A stretch of DNA of 64,000 nucleotides from Candidatus Ferrigenium bremense (GTDB lineage: Bacteria > Pseudomonadota > Gammaproteobacteria > Burkholderiales > Gallionellaceae), in assembly GCA_019449635.1 (NCBI GenBank), contig JAGRPI010000013.1, positions 1-64,000 of the forward strand, written 5' to 3'. The translations under genes and the position numbers were made by a program. Positions 17,797-27,927 of the stretch are shown one piece after another (positions within the stretch are counted from its first letter, which is position 1; the number at the start of each line of letters is the position of its first letter). Below the pieces are notes generated by a model. The model was not told the DNA's origin. It did no database searches and saw nothing but the letters and a program-made list of their open reading frames with translations.

Positions 17797-18291
17797 CTAA
17801 GGAAAGTGTAAAAAATGCCGCAGGCGAATATGCTGCAACAATCCCTCCGCCGCATCTTCCGCCAGATCCAGCACGCGCTCGAAGCCGTCCGTACCGCCGT
17901 AGTAAGGGTCGGGGACTTCACGCTCGGCATGATGCTGCGCATATTCGAGGAACAGCCGCACCTGCGCATCGCCAGCTGGCGGCGCCAATCGCTGCAGAAT
18001 GGCGAGATTGGCCTTGTCCATCGCCAGCACATAATCAAAGCGGCGAAAGTCGCCCTCCCTCACCTGCCGCCCGCGCAAGCCGCTCATGTCATAGCCGCGC
18101 TGCTGCGCCGCCCGCTGCGCGCGCAAATCCGGCGCACCGCCGATGTGGTAATCATGCGTCCCCGCCGAATCGATCAGGATGTGCCCGGCCAAGCCGGCAT
18201 TCTCGACATAGCGACGGAACACCGCCTCCGCCGTGGGCGAACGGCAGATGTTGCCCATGCAGACGAAAATGACAGAAATCTTTTTCTTCAT
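17797..18291 (-). CDS. low-molecular-weight protein-tyrosine phosphatase
   Basis: A 164-residue LMW-PTP. The P-loop VCMGNICRSP (C-x5-R, nucleophile Cys near residue 11) is at the N-terminus, and the general acid is in the PDPYYGG loop. Such enzymes dephosphorylate tyrosine kinases of exopolysaccharide export or arginine phosphates; no kinase or polysaccharide genes are nearby, so the substrate is open. The C-terminal tail (HIRLRHFLHFP) is a few residues longer than usual. It shares an operon with the membrane protein that follows. Confidence 0.92.
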   Translation of the reverse strand: MKKKISVIFVCMGNICRSPTAEAVFRRYVENAGLAGHILIDSAGTHDYHIGGAPDLRAQRAAQQRGYDMSGLRGRQVREGDFRRFDYVLAMDKANLAILQRLAPPAGDAQVRLFLEYAQHHAEREVPDPYYGGTDGFERVLDLAEDAAEGLLQHIRLRHFLHFP

Positions 18292-18533
18292 CGCGGTTAT
18301 TTTCCCGGATTATGCGCCATCTTTCCAATGGCCGAAACTGCCCCGCTTGCAAGGCAACATTCCCGGCATTTGCTTGGGGAACAGCGAAAATGGCATGCTT
18401 ACGCCCCGGCTGTTAACATGTGGCAAATATACGCTACCCGGTGATATAGAATGGGCCTGCGCAATGCGGATCTTGTTGGCAAACCGCGTTGGCAGGATTT
18501 CAGGGGCGATATTTTTCAGGGATATTGGAAATC

Positions 18534-19715
18534 ATGTCGGCAATCGGATTGTGGCACCCGGTATATGACCGCAGCCTCGCGTGGGTCGGTGTGAGTTTGG
18601 ATACGGACACATCGATATTCGTGCCGCAGAATTTCTTCGACCAGATGAGTAGCGAAGCTCTGGCGGTCGATGGGGTCGACGGCAAATTGTTTTTCGTGGG
18701 CGCGGATGTCTTGGGTGCATGCAAACAACCGCTGAAATTGCCTTTTTCGCCATCCCGATTGGTGGCCGTGCTCAGCGAACATTTTCTGTCGGCCGAGGCG
18801 GGCATGGCTATTTTCCGCGCCTGGCACGGTAAAAATGTGCGCCTGGCCGTGACTGGCCTGTCTGTTCCATCCGGGCTCTCTCGTGACATGGTAGCCATGC
18901 ATGTTTTCGATGCCGCCACGGTATGCAAATCGTTCAGCGAAAAAGCCTTGCTGGATGCCAGCCGTTCCGGAACAAAATTATTCGTTCATGGCATCGGATC
19001 GATGGAGCTGTTCGAATGGTGTGCCCAAACCGGGTTCAGCTATTTCACCTTCGGCAGATTGGATGCCCCGGAATATGGGGTCCAATCAAGGGATTCTTCC
19101 CGCCTGCCGCTGATGCGCCTGCTTTCCATGGTCGCCGCGAATGCGGATGCGGCGACCATGGAGGAAGTTTTCAAGCTCGACCCGAAACTGGCTTTCGAAT
19201 TATTGCGGCTGGTCAATTCCGCCTCTTTCGGCATTCGCAAGGAAATCACCAGCTTTGCCCAGGCCATCATGGTGCTGGGGCGGCGCCAGTTGCAGCGCTG
19301 GCTGCAACTGTTGATGTTTGCACATCGCAAGGAAGGCGATGACAGCCCCAATATCCTGATGCAGCGCGCCGCCGAGCGCGGCAGGATAATGGAACTCCTG
19401 TCTCAGGAAGGCAATGAGAAAGCCGACCGGGAACAGGCCTTCATGGTGGGGGTGTTTTCCGTGCTGGATATCCTGATGGCCACCCCGCTGGCGGAATTGC
19501 TTGGATCGGTTTCCTTGCCGCAACCGGTGAAACAGGCGTTGCTTGAGCGCGAAGGGCGATTGAGCACTTTGCTCGACCTGGTATGCGCAACCGAACAGCG
19601 CGACTTTGCCGGAGTGCAGCGGCTCCTGTCCGATCTGGGGATAGCGCCGGACACGTTGAGCAGGTTCCAGCTTGATGCCATTTTCTGGGCTCTGAAAGTC
19701 GCCGGAACCAAATGA
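18534..19715 (+). CDS. degenerate EAL / HDOD domain signalling protein
   Basis: A 393-residue protein with the YuxH-like layout. The N-terminal ~190 residues look like a decayed EAL domain: the tail ELFEWCAQTGFSYFTFG aligns with the end of EAL domains, but no ExLxR or DDFGTG catalytic motifs are present, so it should not hydrolyse c-di-GMP. The C-terminal HDOD domain has LPLMRLLSM, LLRLVNSASFG, ITSFAQAIMVLGRRQLQRWL. HDOD proteins act as adaptors in motility, competence and stress signalling. ATG at 18534 follows GGAAATC. The stop overlaps the next start (ATGA at 19712), so it is coupled to the GGDEF/EAL gene. Confidence 0.85.
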   Translation: MSAIGLWHPVYDRSLAWVGVSLDTDTSIFVPQNFFDQMSSEALAVDGVDGKLFFVGADVLGACKQPLKLPFSPSRLVAVLSEHFLSAEAGMAIFRAWHGKNVRLAVTGLSVPSGLSRDMVAMHVFDAATVCKSFSEKALLDASRSGTKLFVHGIGSMELFEWCAQTGFSYFTFGRLDAPEYGVQSRDSSRLPLMRLLSMVAANADAATMEEVFKLDPKLAFELLRLVNSASFGIRKEITSFAQAIMVLGRRQLQRWLQLLMFAHRKEGDDSPNILMQRAAERGRIMELLSQEGNEKADREQAFMVGVFSVLDILMATPLAELLGSVSLPQPVKQALLEREGRLSTLLDLVCATEQRDFAGVQRLLSDLGIAPDTLSRFQLDAIFWALKVAGTK

Positions 19716-22231
19716 AACCACAGGCCGGCTCATCTTCCAATATCGGCAGCAGCCACGGCGACACCGAAAACCGCCATGCTTTTGCCGTGGCCGGCAACAT
19801 CGTGCATAACGTGCTGCACGCCGGCGAAAAGGACCTCGCGCAGGTGTTCGGCAAGGTGATCCGTGATGCTTTCAACTGGCCCGAGGTCTATTGCCATTTC
19901 ACCGGACGGGCGGCACACCTGGCTGGCCGACACAAGTTGCCGGAAGACTGGCACAACCTGGCGGAACGAATCGGACACGACAGCCAGGCGGTCTGGTTGC
20001 CGACTGACGGCAACGAGGATGATCCGATACAGCTGGGCTGCCCTTTGCTTGCCCAGGGCGAGATGCTCGGCACACTGTATGTGCGGGCACCGCTGGCCGC
20101 CTTGCCTATCTTGCAGTCGCTGGCCGGCCTGGTCGCGACGACCTTGCTCGATCGTTTGCAGTTGGACGAGCGCAAGCGCGACCTGCTGGACAGCGAGGAT
20201 AAACTGACACGGCAACAGCAGATCCTCGACCATATCCACGATTCCGTCATCTCCATGGATCTGAACGGCTACATCATCGGATGGAACAAGGGAGCGGAGC
20301 AGCAGTTCGGCTACACAGCCGAGGAGGCGATAGGAAAAAACATCCTGTTCCTGTATGCCGACGAAGAAGATGAAGATGCGATGTTCCACGAAGCCTTCCT
20401 CGAACAGGGCGGGCGGGAGATGGTGGTCAAGCGCCGCAAAAAATCCGGCGAGGTATTCTGGGCCAGCCTGAGCCTTTCCCTGTCGCGCGATGCGCGGGGC
20501 AATCCCACCGCGATCCTCGGCTACCTGGTGGATATCACCGAGCGCCTTAAGGCGGAAGCGGAGTTGCGCCTGCAGGCGGCGATCTTCGAATACAGCGACG
20601 AGGGCATCATCGTCACCGATGTGTCCCAGCGCATCCTTTCGGTGAACCGTTCCTTCACCAAGATCACCGGCTATGATGCGCACGAGGTCATCGGGCAATT
20701 TCCCTCGATGCTGAAATCGGGGCTGCATGACCGGGCTTTCTACGACGAGATGAATGCCTCGATCGCCGACAACGGGCTGTGGATCGGCGAACTGTGGAAC
20801 CGGCGCAAAAACGGCGAGAACTTCCCGGTATGGATGTCGACAAGCGGGGTACGCAACAAGGAGGGGGCGATTACCCATTACTTCTCCGTGTTCACCGACC
20901 TTACCGAACGCAAGAATGCCGAGCAGCAGATCTATCGCCTGGCCTATTACGATACGCTCACCGGCCTGCCGAACCGTGCCAGGCTGTATGCCCTGCTGCG
21001 CCAGACCTTGCTTGAGGCGAAGCGCAACAAGACGCATGGCGCGATATTGTTCATCGATCTCGACCGCTTCAAGCAGATCAACGACTCCCTCGGCCACGCG
21101 TACGGCGATATCCTGCTCAAGGAAGTCGCTGTGCGGCTGACTGCCAGCCTGCGCGGTGCGGATATCATCGCCCGCATCGGCGGCGACGAATTCGTCGTGG
21201 CTTTAGTGGATATCACCAAGCGTGAAGATGCCTCATTCGTCGCGCAAAAAATCTTCGACAGCATGGTCACGCCCATCATGATGGAGGGGCACGAGCTGCA
21301 AATTTCCGCAAGCATCGGCATCAGCGTCTATCCCGACGATGGCGATGATGCCGAAACCCTAATCAGGAATGCCGACGTTGCGATGTACCGCGCCAAGCAA
21401 GGCGAAGCGCACGACGGTTACGTGTTTTTCTCGCCCAACATGAACAAGCGCGCCCTGGAGCGCCTCACGCTGGAAAGCAACCTGCGCCGCGCCCTGGAGC
21501 GGAACGAGCTGCTGCTCCACTACCAGCCGCAACTGAACCTGCAAAGCGGCAAGATCATCGGCGCAGAAGTGCTGTTGCGCTGGAACCACCCCGGCACAGG
21601 CTTGATACCCCCATCCACGTTCATCCCGCTGGCGGAAGAAACCGGGCTGATCATTCCCATCGGCCAGTGGGTCCTGGAAACCGTCTGCGCGCGCAACAGG
21701 GAATGGCAACGCGCCGGGCTACCCATCGTCAAGCTGGCGGTAAACATTTCCGCCAAGCAGTTCCGCCCGACGCTGCCACGCCTGGTGGCGGAGATATTGG
21801 CGCGCCACGAGCTGGATACGCGGTTTCTCGAACTGGAAATCACCGAAAGCATGATCATGCAGAATGTCGAAGGCGTGATCGCCATGATGGACGATTTCCA
21901 GTTGCTGGGCATCAGCCTGTCGCTGGACGATTTCGGCACCGGTTATTCATCCCTGAGCTACCTGAAGCGTTTCCCCATCGACAAACTCAAGATCGACCAG
22001 TCGTTTGTGCGGGGCGTCACCAAGGATGCCGACGACGAGGCCATCACACGGGCAATCATCAGCCTGTCCAGAAACCTCGGCCTGCGAGTCATCGCGGAAG
22101 GTGTGGAGACGGAAGAACAACTGGCCTTCCTCAGGTCGTTCGGTTGCGAGGAGATACAGGGCTATAATTACAGCCGTCCCTTGCCTGAAGACGATTTCGT
22201 CAAATTCCTGCAGAGCGCAAACCCGGCGTAA
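19712..22231 (+). CDS. PAS-PAS-GGDEF-EAL cyclic-di-GMP enzyme
   Basis: An 839-residue soluble regulator. The N-terminal ~150 residues resemble a GAF sensor. Two PAS domains follow (about 170-290, 290-410; DSVISMDLNGYIIGWNKGAE, DEGIIVTDVSQRILSVNRSF). The GGDEF domain (about 415-580) has an intact ARIGGDEFVVAL active site. The EAL domain (about 590-835) reads EVL in place of EAL but keeps LLRW, the NISAKQF segment, ITESMIM, DDFGTGYSSLSYL, KID and EGVETEEQ, so phosphodiesterase activity is plausible. No transmembrane helix is seen; it is probably cytoplasmic. Its first codon overlaps the stop of the EAL/HDOD gene. Confidence 0.94.
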   Translation: MKPQAGSSSNIGSSHGDTENRHAFAVAGNIVHNVLHAGEKDLAQVFGKVIRDAFNWPEVYCHFTGRAAHLAGRHKLPEDWHNLAERIGHDSQAVWLPTDGNEDDPIQLGCPLLAQGEMLGTLYVRAPLAALPILQSLAGLVATTLLDRLQLDERKRDLLDSEDKLTRQQQILDHIHDSVISMDLNGYIIGWNKGAEQQFGYTAEEAIGKNILFLYADEEDEDAMFHEAFLEQGGREMVVKRRKKSGEVFWASLSLSLSRDARGNPTAILGYLVDITERLKAEAELRLQAAIFEYSDEGIIVTDVSQRILSVNRSFTKITGYDAHEVIGQFPSMLKSGLHDRAFYDEMNASIADNGLWIGELWNRRKNGENFPVWMSTSGVRNKEGAITHYFSVFTDLTERKNAEQQIYRLAYYDTLTGLPNRARLYALLRQTLLEAKRNKTHGAILFIDLDRFKQINDSLGHAYGDILLKEVAVRLTASLRGADIIARIGGDEFVVALVDITKREDASFVAQKIFDSMVTPIMMEGHELQISASIGISVYPDDGDDAETLIRNADVAMYRAKQGEAHDGYVFFSPNMNKRALERLTLESNLRRALERNELLLHYQPQLNLQSGKIIGAEVLLRWNHPGTGLIPPSTFIPLAEETGLIIPIGQWVLETVCARNREWQRAGLPIVKLAVNISAKQFRPTLPRLVAEILARHELDTRFLELEITESMIMQNVEGVIAMMDDFQLLGISLSLDDFGTGYSSLSYLKRFPIDKLKIDQSFVRGVTKDADDEAITRAIISLSRNLGLRVIAEGVETEEQLAFLRSFGCEEIQGYNYSRPLPEDDFVKFLQSANPA

Positions 22232-22456
22232 CGCCCGCCCGTTGATCCTGATGCGTTTACCGGTAAAATCAACGTCCCTCCGCTTGGCTCAAGACAGGTA
22301 TAATGCGCGCCACCCTGCGCCAAACCAATCAGCACAGCGGTCTCTTGATTCACTCCCGATCTCTTCGATCCTTTAATTCGTCTGCCTCGATTGGTGCCGC
22401 TCCTGTGGGCGGCAGGCCGTCGCAGGAGCCAAACTTTGTCAAATACACTTACCCCT
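22232..22456 (+). promoter_or_regulatory. intergenic region before rhlE copy 2, with a TATAAT element
   Basis: 225 bases. TATAAT occurs at 22299-22304 but no good -35 hexamer lies 16-18 bases upstream. If used, it would give a leader of about 150 nt. No terminator with a T-run is evident after the GGDEF/EAL gene. Confidence 0.3.
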
Positions 22457-23917
22457 ATGTCCAATGAAATTACTTTCGCCGATCTGAAGCTGGCAGAACC
22501 TTTGATGCGCGCCGTTGCCGATGCCGGCTACACGCGCCCTACCCCGGTGCAGGCACAGGCGATCCCGCTGGTGCTGGCCGGCGGAGACCTGCTGGCCGGA
22601 GCGCAGACCGGCACCGGCAAGACCGCCGGTTTCACGCTGCCGATCCTGCATCTGCTCACCGAAAAATCCGCCGCGCATCCGCGTCCCGGCCGGCCGCGCT
22701 GTCTGATTCTCGTCCCGACGCGCGAACTCGCGGCTCAGGTCGAGGAATCGGTGCAAACCTACGGCAAATATCTGCCGCTGAAATCGATGGTGATGTTCGG
22801 CGGCGTGAACATCAATCCGCAGATCAAGGCATTGCGCGGGCAGATGGACATTCTCGTCGCCACGCCGGGGCGTCTGCTCGACCATGTCGGGCAAAAGACG
22901 CTCGACCTGTCCGGCGTCGAAATCCTGGTGCTGGACGAAGCCGACCGCATGCTGGACATGGGCTTCATCCGCGACATCAAGAAGATCCTCGCGCTGCTGC
23001 CCAAACAGCGCCAGAACCTGCTGTTCTCGGCGACCTTCTCCGACGAGATCAAGACCCTTGCCGACGGCCTGTTGCACAACCCCGGCTATGTCGAAGTGGC
23101 GCGCCGCAATTCCACTGTGGAACTGATAGCACAAAGCGTCCATCTGATACCGCAAAAACTGAAGAGCTACCTGCTTGCGCACCTGATCAAGCACCACGAC
23201 TGGAAGCAGGTTCTGGTGTTCACCCGCACCAAACATGGCGCGAACCGGCTCGCGGAAAAACTGAATTCGGACGGCATTCCCGCCGCCGCGATCCACGGCA
23301 ACAAGAGCCAGCCGGCGCGCACCAAGGCGCTGGCGCAGTTCAAGGACGGCTCGCTGCCGGTGCTGGTCGCCACCGACATCGCCGCACGCGGGCTGGACAT
23401 CGACCAGTTGCCGCATGTGGTGAATTTCGAGTTGCCGAACGTGCCGGAGGATTACGTGCACCGCATCGGCCGCACCGGGCGCGCGGGCAGCAGCGGCGCG
23501 GCGATCTCGCTGGTGGACAGCGAAGAGTTGCCGTTTCTCAAGAGTATCGAGCGGCTCATCAAGCGCGAGATCCCGAAAGTGACGGTAGCCAGCTTCGTGC
23601 CGCCAACAAACCTTCCCGCCGAAGCCCCGCGCCCGCCGCGCCCGCAGCACGGCCAAAGACGCCATAGCAACACGACCGGCAGCACCCGCAACCAACCGCC
23701 GCGCGATGGCCAAGACCAGAAGCGGCGTAACAGCCAAGGCCAAAAACCGCGCAGCCCGCAACAACGCACCCCGCAATCGCGCAATGGCGCGCAACCGGCC
23801 AAGCCGCGCCCGGCGCAACAGACTGCCGATCAGCAGCACCTGTCCGAAGCGGCGCGCCATCAAGCCATGCCACAGCCTGCCTTGTTCTCGCCCAAGTCAG
23901 GCCGGCGCGGCAAGTGA
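22457..23917 (+). CDS. rhlE: DEAD-box RNA helicase, RhlE type (copy 2)
   Basis: A 486-residue DEAD-box helicase starting [12 protein letters not shown]. It has the Q motif ([12 protein letters not shown]), [32 protein letters not shown] and [11 protein letters not shown]. The C-terminal 110 residues are a disordered, R/N/Q/P-rich tail ([21 protein letters not shown]) different from the tail of copy 1, so the two paralogs may bind different RNAs. The open frame extends upstream, but the helicase core starts at 22457; no clear Shine-Dalgarno is present. Confidence 0.92.
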   Translation: MSNEITFADLKLAEPLMRAVADAGYTRPTPVQAQAIPLVLAGGDLLAGAQTGTGKTAGFTLPILHLLTEKSAAHPRPGRPRCLILVPTRELAAQVEESVQTYGKYLPLKSMVMFGGVNINPQIKALRGQMDILVATPGRLLDHVGQKTLDLSGVEILVLDEADRMLDMGFIRDIKKILALLPKQRQNLLFSATFSDEIKTLADGLLHNPGYVEVARRNSTVELIAQSVHLIPQKLKSYLLAHLIKHHDWKQVLVFTRTKHGANRLAEKLNSDGIPAAAIHGNKSQPARTKALAQFKDGSLPVLVATDIAARGLDIDQLPHVVNFELPNVPEDYVHRIGRTGRAGSSGAAISLVDSEELPFLKSIERLIKREIPKVTVASFVPPTNLPAEAPRPPRPQHGQRRHSNTTGSTRNQPPRDGQDQKRRNSQGQKPRSPQQRTPQSRNGAQPAKPRPAQQTADQQHLSEAARHQAMPQPALFSPKSGRRGK

Positions 23918-24011
23918 CGTCGGCGCAGGCCGGTTCGGCCCGCGCGGAACCTCGTCAAACGGCAGAAGTTATGCTACGGTTGCCGCCCGTTATACCCAAG
24001 TGAGCCTTTAG

Positions 24012-25042
<1,031 letters not shown>

Positions 25043-25078
25043 ATTAAGAGCCTGTTTCAGTAGATTCCAAGGAGGTGC

Positions 25079-25510
25079 ATGATGGGCAATCCCTTTACCG
25101 TCAGCCTGATCGGTTGGCACGATGGCGAACCGTTGCTCAAGTCGATCCGTGAGGCAGTGTTCATCCTCGAACAGGGCGTCCCCGAAGCAGCGGAGTGGGA
25201 CGGTCTGGACGAAAATTGCCGCCATGCCCTGGCTCTCAGCCTGCAGGGCGATGCCATCGGCTGCGGACGCATGCAGCCCGACGGCCACATCGGGCACATT
25301 GCGGTATTGCCGCAGTGGCGCAAGCAGAAAGTCGGCACGGCGATCATGGAAGCGCTGCTCGATTATGCCCGTGCGCATGCTTACCCGCAGGTAAGCGTCG
25401 ATGTACCATCCCGCTATGTGCCGTTCTATCGCAGCATCGGCTTTTCCGGACGAGGCAAGGAGTTCATGATCGCGGGTCTGCCGCATATCAGGATGTTTCT
25501 GAAACTTTAG
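25079..25510 (+). CDS. GNAT family N-acetyltransferase
   Basis: A 143-residue GCN5-type acetyltransferase. Motif A is GHIAVLPQWRKQKVGTAIME, the acetyl-CoA loop (Q/RxxGxG/A), and the C-terminal strand/helix is VDVPSRYVPFYRSIGFSGRG. It resembles ElaA/YjcF-like small acetyltransferases; the substrate is unknown. AAGGAGG seven bases before the ATG at 25079 is the strongest ribosome site in this stretch. Confidence 0.88.
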   Translation: MMGNPFTVSLIGWHDGEPLLKSIREAVFILEQGVPEAAEWDGLDENCRHALALSLQGDAIGCGRMQPDGHIGHIAVLPQWRKQKVGTAIMEALLDYARAHAYPQVSVDVPSRYVPFYRSIGFSGRGKEFMIAGLPHIRMFLKL

Positions 25511-25578
25511 CGATCCGGCATGTTGTCCATCGCTTCTCGAATACTGCCGGCTCGGATATAAATCTAAAAACGGCAATT

Positions 25579-25708
25579 AGCCACGGATATACACGGATTA
25601 CCACTGATAAAACAAAATATTGTTGGAAATCCATCATTCACGGATGGTGGCGTGAATAAGAAAACCAACCCATTGATAATCCGTGTACATCTGTGTTAAT
25701 CCGTGGCT
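25579..25708. repeat. family C element (AGCCACGG...CCGTGGCT), copy 1
   Basis: Left arm AGCCACGGATATACACGGAT and right arm AATCCGTGGCT are imperfect inverted repeats around an AT-rich centre. It fills most of the GNAT/tpm gap. Other copies: 33987, 48149, 49881. Confidence 0.88.
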
Positions 25709-25731
25709 GAACTGGTTTTTATAGGGTAAAA

Positions 25732-26388
25732 ATGAAAAAGGATTTTTGGCTGGAGCGCTGGGCGCGGAAAGAAATCGGTTTCCACCAGGACGAGACCAAT
25801 CCCTATTTGCGCCAATACTGGCATGAGTTGCACCTTGCCCGCGACAGCGAGGTGTTCGTGCCGCTGTGCGGCAAAAGCCGCGACATGCTATGGCTGCGCG
25901 AGCAGGGGCATGCGGTGCTGGGCGTGGAATTGAGCGCCCTCGCGGTGCAGGCGTTCTTCAACGAAAACGGCTATACCCCGCATCGAGTTACCAGCAAAAA
26001 ATTCGAGCTCTGCAAGGCGGACGGCATCCGCATCCTGTGCGGCGATTTCTTCGATCTGCGCAAGGACGACCTGGCGAAAACAAGCGCGGTGTACGACCGC
26101 GCATCACTGGTCGCGCTGCCGCCGGAAATGCGCGAACGCTATGCACGCCACCTGCTGGGCATCCTGCCGCCCGCGACGCAAATCCTGCTCATTACCTTCG
26201 ACTATCCCCAAGCGGAAATGCCCGGCCCGCCGTTTGCGGTTACTGCGGGCGAGGTAGCGGTACTCTACCGCGAGCGCACCGAGATACGCCTGCTGGCGCA
26301 ACTGGACGTACTGGCGCAAAACCCGCGCTTTCAGGAACGCGGCTTGAGCCGGTTGCAGGAAAACATCTTCCTTCTGACACTGCACTAG
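25732..26388 (+). CDS. tpm: thiopurine S-methyltransferase
   Basis: A 218-residue TPMT-family SAM methyltransferase. It opens MKKDFWLERWARKEIGFHQ, a family hallmark, then EVFVPLCGKSRDMLWLREQG (SAM motif I), VLGVELSALAVQAFF, and YDRASLVALPPEMRERYARHL. Length matches bacterial Tpm, which methylates thiopurines and oxyanions of selenium and tellurium. It stands alone between repeat element C and a gene-poor gap. Confidence 0.92.
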   Translation: MKKDFWLERWARKEIGFHQDETNPYLRQYWHELHLARDSEVFVPLCGKSRDMLWLREQGHAVLGVELSALAVQAFFNENGYTPHRVTSKKFELCKADGIRILCGDFFDLRKDDLAKTSAVYDRASLVALPPEMRERYARHLLGILPPATQILLITFDYPQAEMPGPPFAVTAGEVAVLYRERTEIRLLAQLDVLAQNPRFQERGLSRLQENIFLLTLH

Positions 26389-26690
26389 CGGATTTGGTGT
26401 GTGGCAGGAATCGTCCACAGCCCATCAGATCATCATGCCGGGGTTGGCTGAATCCTCTTTGTATAAGCAAAAGTACACAAACTTCATCCGTCCGTATTAT
26501 CATGTATCCGTCGTCAGATGAATTTGTGCAGGCGATCTATCGTAACAGTGGAAATGGCGGCTTATTTAACCGGTTTTTCCGGCGATAGCCGGCGGTGGCT
26601 TGTTTCATGGCACGGCAATGTCACCTTGCAGAACCTTAAGCCGTTGTGCTTCAAGCTTGAATCTCAATTCGTCCATCAGGAGAAATGAAA
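26389..26690. other. intergenic region with no supported gene
   Basis: About 300 bases. An ORF of 28 codons (26502-26588, MYPSSDEFVQAIYRN...) has no ribosome site and is only a possibility. 26567-26594 can form GCCGGC/CCGG-type pairing around the ORF end. CAGGAGA at 26678 is the ribosome site of the following gene. I see no clear promoter or terminator. Confidence 0.4.
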
Positions 26691-27608
26691 ATGAAAAAAC
26701 TCTCGCTATTGATCCCCATACTCGCGGCAATCGCACTATTTTCCCAACCGGTCCTTGCGGAAGACACCCATCAACACGAAACAACTACGCAGGCGGCACA
26801 GGGAGAAACTGCTGCGCCAGATGAAAAGATGAACGCCCATGAAAGCATGATGCAGGCATCGATGAAAAAAATGCAGGCACAAATGGCATCCATCAATCAA
26901 GTCAAAGACCCGAAGAAACGCCTGAAACTTCTGCAAGAACACAGCAAAAGCATGCGCGATAGCATAAAAATGATGCACGACATGATGGGCGACATGACTA
27001 TGGGGTGCCCCATGATGGGTGGCGGCATGATGGGTGGCGGCATGATGGGCGGCGGCATGATGGGCGGCGGCATGATGGGCGGCGGCATGATGGGCGGCGG
27101 CATGATGGGCGGCGGCATGATGGGCGGCGGCATGATGGGCGGCAATCCGGCTAGCCAGGCCGGCGACAATGCAAGTGCCGTTCCTGCCGCACAAACAAGC
27201 ACTGACAAAACGGCCACCACCGGCAAGATTTCAACCAAGGAGGGCGGGAAACTTTGGACATGCCCCATGCATCCTGACGTCGTCCGTGACCAGCCGGGCC
27301 TCTGTCCGATTTGCGGCATGGAACTGGTGGAAAAGGATCCATCTGGCACTTCGCCATCCGGACATTCCCATACGATGGGTTGCTGCATGAAGGGTAACTG
27401 CATGGGCGGCGACATGAAAGGCGGCTGCATGGGCGGCGGCATGAAAGGCGGCTGCATGGGTGGCGGCATGAAAGGCGGCGGCATGAAAGGAGGCGGCATG
27501 ATGGGTGGCGGCATGATGGGCATGACAGGCAAACATATGGACATGATGCTGATGCTGATGGAGCAAATGATAGAGCACAACGAAGCAGCGATGGCTGTCC
27601 GGAAATAG
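26691..27608 (+). CDS. secreted Met/Gly/Cys-rich metal-binding repeat protein with heavy-metal-binding domain
   Basis: A 305-residue exported protein. Residues 1-23 are a Sec signal peptide (KKLSLLIPILAAIALFSQPVLAE). A Met-rich helical stretch (MMQASMKKMQAQMAS...) leads to nine perfect MMGGG repeats, then a linker, then WTCPMHPDVVRDQPGLCPIC, the YHS-like heavy-metal-binding module (CPMHP...CPxCGM) found in copper and silver efflux proteins. The C-terminal part repeats MKGGCMGGG units with spaced Cys and Met and ends in a Met-rich helix. It probably binds Cu(I)/Ag(I) in the periplasm. The second ATG (26691) is better spaced from GGAG than the one at 26685. No efflux pump is nearby. Confidence 0.85.
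   Translation: MKKLSLLIPILAAIALFSQPVLAEDTHQHETTTQAAQGETAAPDEKMNAHESMMQASMKKMQAQMASINQVKDPKKRLKLLQEHSKSMRDSIKMMHDMMGDMTMGCPMMGGGMMGGGMMGGGMMGGGMMGGGMMGGGMMGGGMMGGGMMGGNPASQAGDNASAVPAAQTSTDKTATTGKISTKEGGKLWTCPMHPDVVRDQPGLCPICGMELVEKDPSGTSPSGHSHTMGCCMKGNCMGGDMKGGCMGGGMKGGCMGGGMKGGGMKGGGMMGGGMMGMTGKHMDMMLMLMEQMIEHNEAAMAVRK
27011..27145. repeat. 15-bp tandem repeat, nine units
   Basis: CATGATGGGCGGCGG repeated nine times with only T/C variation in the first units, encoding MMGGG. The homogeneity predicts copy-number change by slippage; every change by one unit keeps the frame. Confidence 0.95.
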
Positions 27609-27766
27609 CTCGATAATTTCAGGAAAACCCGGCTCATCCTGATCATCATGGCAGGTTACGGATGTGGGGATCGGGGCTGGCAGGGATATCGCCGCTAGGC
27701 GAAAAAAGACACCGGAGTTATCCGCCCGGATTATTGGGCCTATGCAACAACACAAGGAGAACGATC

Positions 27767-27859
27767 ATGGCTAAAGGACAGCAACGAAAAAACAAAGAAG
27801 CAAAGAAACCTAAAAAGCAACCGACACCTGCCAAAGTGACTGGCACGCTTGGGTCATGA
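27767..27859 (+). CDS. 30-residue basic small protein
   Basis: ATG at 27767 follows AAGGAGAACGATC, a textbook ribosome site. The product is MAKGQQRKNKEAKKPKKQPT followed by PAKVTGTLGS: nine Lys in 30 residues, no hydrophobic stretch, probably a disordered nucleic-acid-binding peptide. Small proteins starting MAKGQQR.NKE.KKPK are, as far as I recall, widespread in proteobacteria and uncharacterised. A 15-bp hairpin follows at 27880. Confidence 0.7.
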   Translation: MAKGQQRKNKEAKKPKKQPTPAKVTGTLGS

Positions 27860-27879
27860 ATCAATATTAGATTTATTCC

Positions 27880-27920
27880 GGATTGGCGGCTTGCCCAAGT
27901 AGTGAGCAAGCCGCCAATCC
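27880..27920. terminator. large hairpin between convergent genes
   Basis: Perfect 15-bp stem GGATTGGCGGCTTGC/GCAAGCCGCCAATCC with an 11-base loop, between the 30-aa gene (+) and ygfZ (-). No real T-run on either strand, but position and strength suit a bidirectional terminator. Confidence 0.65.
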
Positions 27921-27927
27921 AAGCCTG

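Noticed and set aside
19730-21097. 455-codon open frame antisense to the GGDEF/EAL gene
   Set aside because: Shadow frame; no recognisable domain.
26502-26588. 28-codon ORF between tpm and the metal-binding gene
   Set aside because: No ribosome site and no known family; kept only as a remark in the intergenic entry.
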